The notes below the pieces were generated by a model, which searched no databases, had not been told where the DNA came from, and was given only the letters and a program-made list of their open reading frames with translations. The translations under genes were made by a program, and so were the position numbers. From Gemmatimonadales bacterium (GTDB lineage: Bacteria; Gemmatimonadota; Gemmatimonadetes; Gemmatimonadales; JACORV01), in the NCBI GenBank assembly GCA_030697825.1, contig JAUYOW010000010.1, positions 1 through 48,136 of the forward strand: 48,136 nt of DNA. Reading direction: 5' to 3'. This document shows, piece by piece, positions 1 to 8,984 of the stretch (within the stretch, counting starts at the first letter, position 1; each line of letters begins with the position of its first letter).

Positions 1-585
<585 letters not shown>

Positions 586-725
586 TTTGAATCAGCTCGT
601 CCGAACAACTGTGTTCAGCTGTCCGAATCACTTTACAAAACTCAGAATTGGTCCCCTCCCGCAGCACCTCTGAGAGCACTACGGTAAGAGCGGGGCCACA
701 CGAGTTCCGCACTCTCCGATTCGAT

Positions 726-737
726 TATCAAAGAACA
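726..737 (-). promoter_or_regulatory. boxA-like antitermination element in the rrn leader
   Basis: On the minus strand the leader between promoter and 16S contains TGTTCTTTGATA. This is close to the boxA consensus TGCTCTTTAACA, which loads the Nus antitermination complex onto rRNA transcripts. It lies about 140 nt upstream of the mature 16S 5' end and downstream of the predicted promoter, the expected order. The assignment rests on motif and position only. Confidence 0.5.
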
Positions 738-768
738 GTCCGCGCGAAAAACTCGCGGTCAGACAATC

Positions 769-797
769 AAAATAGAGGGGGAGCTGGGGCAAGTCAA
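769..797 (-). promoter_or_regulatory. predicted rRNA operon promoter (sigma70-like)
   Basis: Minus-strand -35 TTGACT (797 to 792), a 17-nt spacer and -10 TATTTT (774 to 769). It sits between tRNA-Arg and 16S, upstream of the boxA-like element, pointing into the 16S gene. This is the best -35/-10 pair in the 285-nt leader (586-870). The rest of that leader shows only the boxA-like element. Confidence 0.6.
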
Positions 798-870
798 CTC
801 CCCAACCAAGGCGGATTTAGGGGCTCTTCGGCAGGCGGAATCACCCCGGCCAGGGGCCACGATGCGGAAC

Positions 871-943
871 GCGCCAGGAGGGACTCGAACCCCCGACCCG
901 CAGCTTAGAAGGCTGCCGCTCTATCCAGCTGAGCTACTGGCGC
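871..943 (-). tRNA. tRNA-Arg (anticodon TCT)
   Basis: A 73-nt cloverleaf. The acceptor stem GCGCCAG pairs with CTGGCGC, the D arm is GCTC/GAGC, the anticodon loop is CTTCTAA (anticodon TCT), and the T arm carries GGTTCGAGTCC. No CCA is encoded. It lies just upstream of the rRNA promoter on the same strand. Confidence 0.95.
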
Positions 944-1024
944 AGCAAAGACAGACGCGCAGACGCACCGACGCGCAGACGCGCAGGAAAGACGGCCTGA
1001 ATCTATAACACCGAGGCGTCCCGG

Positions 1025-1843
1025 TCAGCCCGTCAGCTTCTCGAGGGCCGCCTTCAGCTGGCTCGCCGACTGCCAGCGATCCTTGGGCGCCTTGGCGAGC
1101 GTCTTAGCGAGGACCCTGGCCAGAGGCTTCGACACCTCCCGCCGGAACTCCCGCACGTCGGGGATCGCGGCCTTCTGGTGCAACTCCAGCAACGCCGCCT
1201 CGCTCTGGTGCTGGTACGGCGGCCGCCCGGCCAGGCTCTCGAACAGTACGCATCCCAGCGAGTAAAGGTCGCTACGATGATCGATCTCGGCACTGCCGGC
1301 CGCCTGCTCGGGGCTCATGTAAGGCGAGGTCCCGACGGTGAACCCGGACCGGGTGACGCGCTCGCCCTCAGAAACCTGGACGGCGCGCGCGATGCCGAAG
1401 TCGAGCAGAATCGCCCCTCGCGGCGCGAGCACGATGTTCTCCGGCTTCACATCCCGGTGCATTATCCCGTTGGCGTGCGCGTGCGCCACCGCGTCGAGGA
1501 GCTCCCGCGAGCCGCGCAGCGTGGGCTCGATAGGCGCCTGCTTGTGCTGGTCGAGGTACTGCCGGAGCGTCGGCCCGTCCACGTACTCCATCACGTAGTA
1601 TAGGAACCACCCGGCCTCTCCGTAGTCCAGGAGCCGAGCGATGAGGGGATGGTCGAGCTTCTGGAGGACGCTGATCTCGCGGAGGAACCGTTGCGCGGTG
1701 ATGCTGGGGAGAAGCTCCGGACGCAACACCTTTAGCGCCACCGCCCGGCCGCCCTGGTCCCGAGCGAAGAACACCCGCGCCGCTCCACCGGCCGCTATCT
1801 CTCGATCCACCGCGTAGCGGTCGCCCAGGGCTTGGCGCACCAT
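1025..1843 (-). CDS. serine/threonine protein kinase (Hanks type), stand-alone kinase domain
   Basis: A 272-residue protein that is nearly all kinase domain. The Gly-rich loop is around residues 17-24, ATP-binding Lys is K38, the catalytic loop HRDVKPEN is at 129-136, DFG at 148-150, and the activation segment ends in SPEQ. There is no transmembrane segment, PASTA or TPR region, so it is probably cytoplasmic. The ATG at 1843 gives the usual short lead into ALGDRY. The frame is open further upstream; a GGAGG in the coding strand lies 6 nt before an ATT at 1864, so an unusual ATT start about 7 codons earlier is possible. It is divergent from the hydrolase gene at 2037. The substrate is unknown. 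Confidence 0.9.
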   Translation of the reverse strand: MVRQALGDRYAVDREIAAGGAARVFFARDQGGRAVALKVLRPELLPSITAQRFLREISVLQKLDHPLIARLLDYGEAGWFLYYVMEYVDGPTLRQYLDQHKQAPIEPTLRGSRELLDAVAHAHANGIMHRDVKPENIVLAPRGAILLDFGIARAVQVSEGERVTRSGFTVGTSPYMSPEQAAGSAEIDHRSDLYSLGCVLFESLAGRPPYQHQSEAALLELHQKAAIPDVREFRREVSKPLARVLAKTLAKAPKDRWQSASQLKAALEKLTG

Positions 1844-1935
1844 CGGGAGCAGCTCGCGCGGAATAGCGCACCTCCGGCGCTGCGGGGATGGGGCAATAGT
1901 CGGGGAAACCGCGTGAAGCCGCAAGCCGGAGGGAC

Positions 1936-2007
1936 GATCGAAGAGAGAATGGCGTTGAGGGTCGAAGAGGCAAGGGCGTTGAAGGTTCAAGAGAGAAAAG
2001 CGTTGAA
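1936..2007. repeat. 24-bp tandem repeat, three degenerate copies
   Basis: Copies at 1936-1959, 1960-1983 and 1984-2007 share the pattern RRTCGAAGAG..GGCGTTGAA. They fill most of the gap between the divergent kinase and hydrolase genes. Read through on the minus strand they give an 8-residue period, but this lies upstream of the likely kinase start, so it is treated as an intergenic minisatellite. Confidence 0.75.
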
Positions 2008-2036
2008 GAGTTGAGAAAAACGCGTAGGTTGGGCCC

Positions 2037-2933
2037 ATGACTCGCTCACTCGCTCTCGCGCTCGCGATCCTCACCGCTCCGGCGGCCCCGGCTCTAGCCC
2101 AGGGCACCCAGGTCGTGCTCCTGGGCACCGGCACGCCCAACCCCGATCCCGATCGCTCGGGACCCGCCGTCGCGGTGGTGGTGAACGGGAGCGCTTATCT
2201 GGTGGACGCAGGTCCCGGTCTGGTCCGGCGGGCGGCTGCCGCTCAGCGTCGCGGCATCGCCGCGCTCGCGGCGCCCAACCTCAAGATCGTCTTCCTCACC
2301 CACCTCCACTCGGACCATACCGTCGGCCTCACCGACCTCATCTTCACCCCATGGGTCCTGGAGCGCGCCGCCCCGCTCGAGGTGTACGGCCCACCAGGCA
2401 TTGGCGCGATGACGGCCCACCTCGTGGCCGCCTTCCGGGAGGACATCCGGATGCGCACCGAAGGCCTCGAGCACGCCAACCGCACCGGCTATCAGGTCAA
2501 CGCCCACGAGATCCGACCGGGACTCATCTACGCGGACAGCAACATCCGCGTCACGGCGTTCCTGGTGGAGCACGGCTCCTGGCTGGAGGCGTACGGATTC
2601 CGTTTCGACACCGCCGATCGCTCGATCGTCGTCTCCGGCGACACCCGCGCGACCGATGCCGTCGTGGAGGCTTGCAACGGGTGCGACGTTCTAGTGCACG
2701 AGGTCTACTCGCAGGTAGGCTGGGAACGCCGAGAGCCTCTATGGCGGCGCTACCACGCCAGTTTCCACACCTCCGCGCCCGACTTGGGCCGCATCGCGGC
2801 GCGCGCGCGGCCCGGGCTGTTGGTGCTCTACCATCAGCTATTGTGGAGCGGCACCGAGGGGGACGTGCTCGCGGACATCCGCGCCGGGTTCAGCGGCCGG
2901 GTGGTGTTCGGGAACGATTTGGATGGCTACTAG
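2037..2933 (+). CDS. secreted metallo-beta-lactamase-fold hydrolase
   Basis: A 298-residue protein. A Sec signal peptide (residues 1-22, ending in ALAQ) precedes a metallo-beta-lactamase fold with LLGTGTPNP near 28-36, the metal-binding THLHSDH at 88-94, a SGDT motif (third metal ligand) and a C-terminal LYHQL. The LGTGTP start and HLHSDH box resemble the RNase Z/arylsulfatase-like branch of the superfamily. Export argues against tRNA processing and for a periplasmic small-molecule hydrolase. The substrate cannot be read from the sequence. Confidence 0.88.
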   Translation: MTRSLALALAILTAPAAPALAQGTQVVLLGTGTPNPDPDRSGPAVAVVVNGSAYLVDAGPGLVRRAAAAQRRGIAALAAPNLKIVFLTHLHSDHTVGLTDLIFTPWVLERAAPLEVYGPPGIGAMTAHLVAAFREDIRMRTEGLEHANRTGYQVNAHEIRPGLIYADSNIRVTAFLVEHGSWLEAYGFRFDTADRSIVVSGDTRATDAVVEACNGCDVLVHEVYSQVGWERREPLWRRYHASFHTSAPDLGRIAARARPGLLVLYHQLLWSGTEGDVLADIRAGFSGRVVFGNDLDGY

Positions 2934-3173
2934 GCGTTGAGCAACGCTCTAGCCCTATCATGTCCATCTTCGTGGCAGACGCCCTCGGCCTGTGGCGGCA
3001 CGACCTGAATCCCTCGTAGCGCGTTGGCGGGCTGGGGCGTAGATTGGGGCCGCTCGGAACGGCACTCCGCTCTGCGCCCTATTCCGCGAGGACTATGAGC
3101 TTATCGCCGCTCGGCGCGCCGCTCGTCCGATAGGCGGCCGTGAGGGACCTCCCCACCTCGAGAGAGTAGCGTC

Positions 3174-4718
3174 ATGCGCGTAGGGATCCTCGACATTCTC
3201 GCGCTGCCAACCCGCCGACCGGCAGAGAACTTCTATCGCCTGCTGTTTACGAAGCAGTTCGCCAGCGTTACCCCACAGGCAATCTCAGTGTGGTGCCGCC
3301 GGCTGGGCCACGATACGTACTACGCAACTTACTACGGCGTGGGCCACGCGCACCGGTTGCTGCCGTCGGACCTGGACGTGGTTTTCATCTGCTGCTACTC
3401 GCAGGCGAGCCCGCTCGCCTACGCCCTGGGCGCCATCTACGCCAGGGCCGGCACACGGACCGTGATCGGTGGGCCACACGCCAAGGCGTTTCCGCTCGAC
3501 TGCCTCAGGTTCTTCGACCTGGTCGTGAAAGAGTGTGACGAGACGCTCATTGCCGACATTCTCGCCGGGCAGTTCGATCCCGGCTCCGTGATATCGAGCG
3601 CGCGACCGTTCGATGACCTGCCACCGGTGGAAGAACGGTTGCCGGAGATTCGGGCCTCAGCCTTCTTCTGGAACCGTCTGGGTTCTCCGCTGACGTCCGT
3701 TCCGATGCTGGCCAGCATGGGCTGCCCCTACTCGTGCAACTTCTGCATCGATCACAACAACCCGTATCGTGCGCTGCCGCGCGATCGCCTGGCCGCCGAC
3801 CTGCGGTTCGTTGCCCAGAAGCTCCCGGGCACACCCATCTCCTTTCACGATCCGAACTTCGCCGTGAAGTTCGACGAGGTCTTCGATGTTCTCGAGGCGG
3901 TCCCAGTGAACGAGCGCATTCCCTACATCATGGAGAGCTCGCTCTCGATCCTGCGCGGCGACCGGCTCAAGCGCCTGAAGGACACCAACTGCGTGTTCGT
4001 AGCTCCGGGCGTCGAATCGTGGACCGACTACTCCAACAAGGCGGGCGTGGGGCGCCAAGGCGGCGTCGAGAAGGTCAACCGCGTCGTTGACCACTTCCAG
4101 CAGCTGCACGAAAACGTGTTGTACCTCCAGGCCAATTTCATCTTCGGGCTGGATACCGACATCGGCCGCGCGCCCATCGAGCTGACCAAGCTCTTCATGG
4201 ACGGCACGCCGTTCGCCTGGCCCGCGATCAACATTCCGGTCCCCTTCGGCGGAACGCCGCTCTACGACGAGTTCATGCGCAACGGCCGCATCCTCATGGC
4301 CATGCCGTTCGGCTTCTACTACGCACCGTACCTGGTGACCACGCTGAAGCACTACGAGCCGGTGGACTACTACGAGAAACTGATCGAGCTGTTCGCGCAC
4401 GCCTCGACGCCGGCGATGCTCAAACGGCGCCTGGCGACCACAACGAACTGGCGCGTGAAACTCCTGCACTGGTCGCGCACGGTCGGCACGCGCTCGCGCA
4501 TTGCCGGGTTCGTTCGTATCCTCGAGATGCTTCGCACGGATCCCCATTTCCGCGCGTTCCACGAAGGACGGACGGAAGCGCTCCCCGAGTATTACCATCA
4601 GCAATACGAGCAGGGACTCGGCCAGTACGCGGAGCTAGTGAGTCGCACCGACCGTATTCCGAACCTGGAGCGCGCCGACTGGCGCACCGGTATCCATGCG
4701 AGGGTGGTAGGCGTGTAG
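3174..4718 (+). CDS. radical SAM protein with N-terminal cobalamin-binding-like domain
   Basis: A 514-residue protein. The N-terminal about 150 residues look like a Rossmann-type B12-binding domain (DVVFICCYSQ, then VIGGPHAKAF). The radical SAM core follows, with the cluster motif CxxxCxxC in GCPYSCNFC (about residues 182-190). The class is the B12-dependent radical SAM family, whose members do methylations and ring rearrangements. It is preceded by 240 nt of non-coding sequence in which I see no clear structure, and it has no operon partner that would reveal a substrate. The start was chosen at the ATG beginning the RVGILDILALP strand. Confidence 0.87.
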   Translation: MRVGILDILALPTRRPAENFYRLLFTKQFASVTPQAISVWCRRLGHDTYYATYYGVGHAHRLLPSDLDVVFICCYSQASPLAYALGAIYARAGTRTVIGGPHAKAFPLDCLRFFDLVVKECDETLIADILAGQFDPGSVISSARPFDDLPPVEERLPEIRASAFFWNRLGSPLTSVPMLASMGCPYSCNFCIDHNNPYRALPRDRLAADLRFVAQKLPGTPISFHDPNFAVKFDEVFDVLEAVPVNERIPYIMESSLSILRGDRLKRLKDTNCVFVAPGVESWTDYSNKAGVGRQGGVEKVNRVVDHFQQLHENVLYLQANFIFGLDTDIGRAPIELTKLFMDGTPFAWPAINIPVPFGGTPLYDEFMRNGRILMAMPFGFYYAPYLVTTLKHYEPVDYYEKLIELFAHASTPAMLKRRLATTTNWRVKLLHWSRTVGTRSRIAGFVRILEMLRTDPHFRAFHEGRTEALPEYYHQQYEQGLGQYAELVSRTDRIPNLERADWRTGIHARVVGV

Positions 4719-4886
4719 CCCGGTGGGGCGAACAGGAAAAGGGATGGCGGCACTCGGGGATGGCGCCCACCGATGCCGGCCCGTATCCTAGACCGATAGG
4801 TAGGATTGCCCCGCGCTTGGAAGCTCGCTCGGCTTCGCTCTGACGCTTCTTGTTGGTTGGGCGCACCTCTTCCCCGAAGGTCCGGC

Positions 4887-5618
4887 ATGGACCGTCCGCC
4901 TTCAACCGTGTCGTGGAAGCGGTTGCTTTCCAAGTTGTGGTGGAAACACAACTGGAAGTGGGCCGTTCCGGTCGCCGGCCTGGCCCTCCTTCTCTTCGGT
5001 CCGGTGTTGCTCGTGGTCATCCCCCTCGTCTACCTCGGCGTACGCCAGAGCAGGAAACACACAGCTAAGCTGCGGCACGTCTGTGAAGTCCTCGGATTCG
5101 CCTTCGAGGACACTGAGGTCCGGGAACTCGGCGCCCGGTTCGGCGATTTCCCCCACTTCGCGCTGTCCGGCGGCACGGGTCGGGGCCTGATGACGGGGTC
5201 GCTGGCCGAGCACCCAGTCACGGTGATGGAACACTTCTACGGCATCCGCTCGAAGTACAGCGAGACGCTGGCCGTATTCCCGGACGGCGCGAAAGGGCTG
5301 CCGGACTTCGAGCTGGCCCCGGGCTTGGGGGCTTTGGGTGAGAAGATCCAAGCGGTGTTCGGCTACCAGGACATCAACTTCTCGGAGAACGAGGAGTTCT
5401 CGAAGCACTACGAGCTGCGAGGCACGAATGAGGCGGGGATCCGGCGTACGTTCGACGCGACGATGCTGGCGTTCTTCGCCGCGAACCAGGGGTGGTCGGT
5501 CCAGACCCGCGGCGGGGCAGCGATGATCTTCCGCGGCCACAGGCTCTACGCGCCCGCAGAAGTGCCGGGCTTCCTCGCCGAAGCCCTCAACGTGCTCGGC
5601 GAGTTGACGCGGCGGTGA
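4887..5618 (+). CDS. membrane-anchored protein of unknown function
   Basis: A 243-residue protein from the ATG at 4887; the open frame extends 27 codons upstream but that part looks non-coding. A basic, Trp-rich N terminus precedes a hydrophobic segment at about residues 25-52. A soluble domain of about 190 residues follows, ending in NEEFSKHYELRG, FFAANQGWSVQ and a C-terminal EVPGFLAEAL. The topology resembles DUF3137-type membrane proteins, but I do not recognise a function. A truncated paralog of its C-terminal third lies at 7476-7715, so the gene was duplicated locally. Confidence 0.75.
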   Translation: MDRPPSTVSWKRLLSKLWWKHNWKWAVPVAGLALLLFGPVLLVVIPLVYLGVRQSRKHTAKLRHVCEVLGFAFEDTEVRELGARFGDFPHFALSGGTGRGLMTGSLAEHPVTVMEHFYGIRSKYSETLAVFPDGAKGLPDFELAPGLGALGEKIQAVFGYQDINFSENEEFSKHYELRGTNEAGIRRTFDATMLAFFAANQGWSVQTRGGAAMIFRGHRLYAPAEVPGFLAEALNVLGELTRR

Positions 5619-5777
5619 AGGACTCGGCGATGCCGGCCGGCTGTCCTCGGGACACCGCGCCCGGTGCTCGAGCGGCTGGAGTCCCTCTGGCGCGAACACG
5701 ATCGGGAGTTCGCGCGCTTCGCGGAGATGCCGCTCGTCGGCGTCGCCGTGCACATGTTTTCTAGGGAGCGGCTCAGC

Positions 5778-6434
5778 ATGGCTACAGCTCGTCTGACACT
5801 ATTGCTTGTTGGCGCGGTATTGCTCGGGTGCCGTGAACAATCCCAGACAAGCGGGCGCTCAGCGCCCGCAGCGACCCTGCCAGGCGACTCTACGGGAGCT
5901 TCGGCGCCACGCGCTGACACGACGCTCGCGCTCGGGCCCGATCAGTATGTGGCGCACGGCACCTGCCCATTTGAGTGTTGCCGGTACGGCCGCTGGGCTT
6001 TCGCTACGGCCGCTGAGGTCCACCGCACCCCTTCGCTGGGTAGCCCGGTGGTCGCACAGGTCTCTCCGCGCGAGGTCATCCTCGCAGACAGTGGCATCGT
6101 CGTCGTCACTCCGATCGGTCTCGCGGTGGTTGACTCCGCCGTCGATGATCCCGAGTCGGACTTCAGCTTCGCCGCGGGTGACACCTTGTTTCTGCTCGAC
6201 TATCTCGGTGAGGGCCTGCGCCGCATACGCGTCCGCGAAGAGACGCTTCGGGTATCCGAGTTCTGGGATTCCACTGGGCGCCATGGGGCGCGCCTCCTTC
6301 GGCCGCCGCTGCAGATCTGGTGGGTCCATGTTACGCTCGATCCACCGGGCGTGCGGGGCTGGATACTCATGACGACCGACGTAGTCGCGGGCCCTGAAAA
6401 CGTAGTTCTGCACGGTGAACACCCATGCTCGTGA
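5778..6434 (+). CDS. putative lipoprotein, unknown function
   Basis: A 218-residue protein starting at ATG 5778, with AGGGAGCGG about 7 nt upstream. The signal sequence ends in a lipobox, LLGC, with Cys18 as the lipidation site, followed by a Ser/Ala/Thr-rich linker. The rest holds a paired-Cys motif (CPFECC) and beta-rich sequence containing FEYL-like loops. The frame is open upstream to 5664 and could encode LERLESLWREHDREF, perhaps a remnant of another gene. No family recognised. Confidence 0.7.
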   Translation: MATARLTLLLVGAVLLGCREQSQTSGRSAPAATLPGDSTGASAPRADTTLALGPDQYVAHGTCPFECCRYGRWAFATAAEVHRTPSLGSPVVAQVSPREVILADSGIVVVTPIGLAVVDSAVDDPESDFSFAAGDTLFLLDYLGEGLRRIRVREETLRVSEFWDSTGRHGARLLRPPLQIWWVHVTLDPPGVRGWILMTTDVVAGPENVVLHGEHPCS

Positions 6435-6589
6435 CGCCGGTGCCGGTTGGAGTTGACGGCGCGCCGCCGGGTCCGGCGTCGTGCAGGTTGCCGTTCTGTG
6501 GCGGGGCGGGCTGGGGCAGCATAGGTTTGCCAACAAGGCATGGGCGTTCCGTGCCAACGCCAGTGGCGCACGGAGGCGCCGGTTCACGC

Positions 6590-7264
6590 ATGAAGCACTC
6601 GATTCGCAACCCATTGTGCCTCTCCGCCACCGTGATCGGTGTGGCCTTCTCTGCCTGTTCCGATCGCAGCGGCGAGTCTCAGAGGGCACCATCCTCGCGA
6701 GCCGACTCTCCACCTGCTCAGACCACACCCGCCGCGTCCACTATCGCGAGTGTCAACTACGACACTATCATTGGCCTCGCCCAGGCGCGCAGCAGCGGTG
6801 AGGTCTGCCTTGCCATCCCCGCCACTCTTTCACCAGGTACAGTTGTCACACTCGTTTCAGTCCCCTTCGCGGGAGGAGAACGGGCGGCGACGGCCTTCCC
6901 AGCTCAAATTGCCTCTGCGTCTGCCCGCTCCTGCGTCGACTCCACTGGCGTCGGAGTTCAAGAGGGCGGCGACTCGCTTTACACGCTGACGCTCATCAGG
7001 GACACGATCACACCCGGGCCAGTCTACTTCGCGGTCGCTGCCCCCATCGACCGCTTCACAGTGCGAGGTGACTCTGTCCATGCACAGCTCGGCCCACGCG
7101 ATGAAGTACTCTCCTTTCGCGTTTGCACGAGTGGGGAAGGGCTACACTTCGAGGCCTGGCTCGGCGCACCTATCACAGGCAGGCGTGTGTGGAATCGATA
7201 CTACTATCTCGGATATGATGTCGAGCCGTCCTGTTATTCCGCTGATGACGGGGGGACGCAGTGA
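6590..7264 (+). CDS. putative lipoprotein, unknown function
   Basis: A 224-residue protein from ATG 6590; the open frame begins at 6425 but the signal sequence fixes the start. The N terminus is basic then hydrophobic and ends in FSAC (lipobox, Cys23). A Ser/Pro/Thr-rich linker follows, then a beta-rich domain with Cys residues near the middle and end. A CGGAGG lies 13 nt upstream, which is far for a ribosome site. It is the second of two unrelated-looking lipoproteins in a row. No function recognised. Confidence 0.68.
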   Translation: MKHSIRNPLCLSATVIGVAFSACSDRSGESQRAPSSRADSPPAQTTPAASTIASVNYDTIIGLAQARSSGEVCLAIPATLSPGTVVTLVSVPFAGGERAATAFPAQIASASARSCVDSTGVGVQEGGDSLYTLTLIRDTITPGPVYFAVAAPIDRFTVRGDSVHAQLGPRDEVLSFRVCTSGEGLHFEAWLGAPITGRRVWNRYYYLGYDVEPSCYSADDGGTQ

Positions 7265-7308
7265 GGCGCGGCCCAACACCATTAAGAAGTGCCCTGTCAA
7301 GCGCTTGA

Positions 7309-7406
7309 AGCTGCCGGCAGACCTCGGCCACCGGCCAGCCGGGCCGGTCCACGTCCTGCACAAAGCGCAGTCGCTCGTCCACACGTGACGTCTCCCTCCA
7401 TGGCAT
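7309..7406 (-). pseudogene. IS481-family transposase remnant (N-terminal)
   Basis: On the minus strand, starting at ATG 7406, the translation MPWRETSRVDERLRFV followed by VAEVCRQ matches the well-known start of IS481 transposases (MPWKETxxMDERLRFV...ELCRRYG). Similarity fades after about 33 codons and no DDE catalytic part follows, so this is a decayed end fragment. Confidence 0.65.
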
Positions 7407-7428
7407 GGCGCCTCCTAGTCGAGGCGCC
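7407..7428. repeat. perfect 8-bp inverted repeat hairpin
   Basis: GGCGCCTC (7407-7414), 6-nt loop CTAGTC, then GAGGCGCC (7421-7428). It sits immediately upstream of the IS481 remnant start and before the truncated paralog. It may be part of an element end or a simple hairpin; there is no T-tract to call it a terminator. Confidence 0.6.
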
Positions 7429-7475
7429 TGGTTTATCGTGAGTAGACGAGGACTCCACGGCTCCTCGCCGCGTAG

Positions 7476-7715
7476 CAGTACATCGCCTTCTCGGACAACG
7501 AAGAGTTCTCGAATCACTACCTGCTGCGAGGCACGGACGAGGCGGCGGTCCGGCGTGTGTTCGACCCGACGATGCTGGCGTTCTTCGCCGCGAACCAGGG
7601 TTGGTCGGTGCAGGCCCATCGCGGCGGGGTGACGATCTGCCGCGGCTGGAAGCTCTCCGCGCCCGCCCAAGTGCCGGGCTTCCTAGCCGAGGCGCTGACA
7701 GTGTTCGGGGCGTTC
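7476..7715 (+). pseudogene. truncated paralog of the 4887-5618 gene (C-terminal third)
   Basis: The frame starting at 7476 reads NEEFSNHYLLRGTDEA, then MLAFFAANQGWSVQ, then VPGFLAEAL, nearly matching the C-terminal third of the 4887-5618 product. The match begins just after an in-frame TAG at 7473 and ends where the parent protein ends. There is no start codon, signal or membrane segment. An IS481 remnant and a hairpin lie directly upstream, consistent with duplication followed by truncation. Confidence 0.8.
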
Positions 7716-7729
7716 GACAGCCAGGTATC

Positions 7730-8203
7730 GCCGAGCGGGACGCCGCCGAGCCAATCGCCAGGACTCCCCAGTTCAACTGCACCTCGCCCATCAGCCCACC
7801 CGGGAATCCTTGCACTGACACCGAAAACTACTATCGGGGCCCTGCCTTCCCGGAGGGGCTTGTGCCCAGGGTCGGCGGCCAGATCCAGGGAATAGACCTG
7901 ACGTGGGAGCATGGCGACCTTCAGGGGGTTTCCCTCAGCTTCAAGTCTGGTGTCGATGAGGCGGCGATCCGGAATGCTTTTCGGCTTCCAGATGTGACGG
8001 AAGAGAACATGCCAAGAGATCTGACGAACGTGATGTACGTGAGCATACAGCGTTGTGGCAACGACTATTCCTGTCTTCTCCTGCAGGGCTTCGACCACAT
8101 GGGAGCCGGCGACGTCGACTGTGGCGCCGCGGACGACGGGGACACTACGAGAGACTCGACGCAGATGGCCGCCGCCTGCTGCCCCGACTGGCCGCACCGG
8201 TAG
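7730..8203 (+). pseudogene. fragment of a secreted-type protein, N terminus missing
   Basis: The frame shifts from the preceding paralog fragment into a protein-like stretch: PQFNCTSPISPPGNPC from about 7766, LTWEHGDLQGVSLSFKSG, EEMPRDL-like sequence and paired Cys (RCGNDYSCLL). It has neither its own start codon nor a signal peptide, and its 5' end is fused to the paralog remnant. Cys pairs and Asn/Ser richness suggest an exported protein. The end beyond about 8150 is uncertain. No family recognised. Confidence 0.45.
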
Positions 8204-8213
8204 ACGCGGCCGC

Positions 8214-8594
8214 CGCCTGCCGAGCCTCATCAGCCCGGTAGCTCCGGTCGTCAGCGTTGCCGTCGTCGGCTTGTTCTTCGCGGGCGGCTTCGTCCCGACG
8301 ATGTGCGGCTGCGGAGACGGGAAGGCGTATGTCGCCGAGATGAAGAGCGATTTGCGCAACCTGGTGACCGCCGAGGAGTTCTACTTCGCCGACCAGGTGT
8401 CGTACACATCCTCGACGACCGCGATCGACTTCGAGCCGTCGGCCGCCGTGAGCGTCTCCATCACGTCCGCTACCGGCACGGGCTGGGCCGCCACGGCGTC
8501 ACACAACGGCACGGACAAGACGTGCGGCATCTACGTGGGCAGCGCCAGCGCACCGATCGCGGGCCAGAACGAAAGCGAGCCGAAGTGCCAGTGA
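8214..8594 (+). pseudogene. type IV pilin-like protein lacking the class III signal, probable remnant
   Basis: A hydrophobic N-terminal segment (SVAVVGLFFAGGF) is followed by GKAYVAEMKSDLRNLVTAEEFYFADQVSYTSS, the layout of pilin-like proteins that usually begin with a prepilin peptidase site (GFTLIELL...). That site is absent here and no good start codon precedes the hydrophobic segment; the first ATG in frame is 8301. The C-terminal part has two Cys as in minor pilins. Either a broken pilin gene or a variant anchored differently. Confidence 0.5.
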
Positions 8595-8861
8595 TGTAGC
8601 CACCTCTCTCGGGGGTTCACGAGCATGCGGCCTCGTGGGGCAACATGATCGCCGCGGGACGGGACGCTTCGGTGACGGATTGAGCTGCGACTTGCGCATC
8701 ATTTGGGTACGGTGGACAGGCCGCGGGAACTGGGGCGCGCGCCCGGGCCGGCTTGCCCCGTTGGCGGCCTGAGCGCAGCTTGAACGGCGTCGGTGCGCCC
8801 GGACCCCGGGGTACGGTGGCGCCGGCACCGGCCGCTGCATATCATCGCGAGTCTGGCAGGC

Positions 8862-8885
8862 TAACTCGGCTACGGGGCCGAGTTA
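8862..8885. repeat. inverted repeat TAACTCGG/CCGAGTTA
   Basis: An 8-bp perfect stem, TAACTCGG (8862-8869) and CCGAGTTA (8878-8885), with an 8-nt loop. The same CCGAGTTA word recurs at 8917-8924 and 8957-8964. The 390-bp stretch 8595-8984 that holds it has no convincing gene. Confidence 0.7.
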
Positions 8886-8921
8886 TCACCCGAGCGTCGA
8901 CCCGGGCTGTTGCGCGCCGAG

Positions 8922-8944
8922 TTATGCGCCGATTTGTCGCATAA
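8922..8944. repeat. inverted repeat TTATGCG-N9-CGCATAA, possible recombination site
   Basis: A 7-bp perfect stem overlaps one CCGAGTTA copy and is followed at 8957 by another. Two arms around a short asymmetric core are typical of tyrosine-recombinase or integrase cores, but no recombinase gene is adjacent. The call is based on architecture only. Confidence 0.45.
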
Positions 8945-8984
8945 GCACGGTGTAGGCCGAGTTAGCTGGACAGGAGGACTTTTC

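Noticed and set aside
8862-8964. Integron attC site
   Set aside because: The repeats do not fit the GTTRRRY/RYYYAAC core boxes and no integrase is present.
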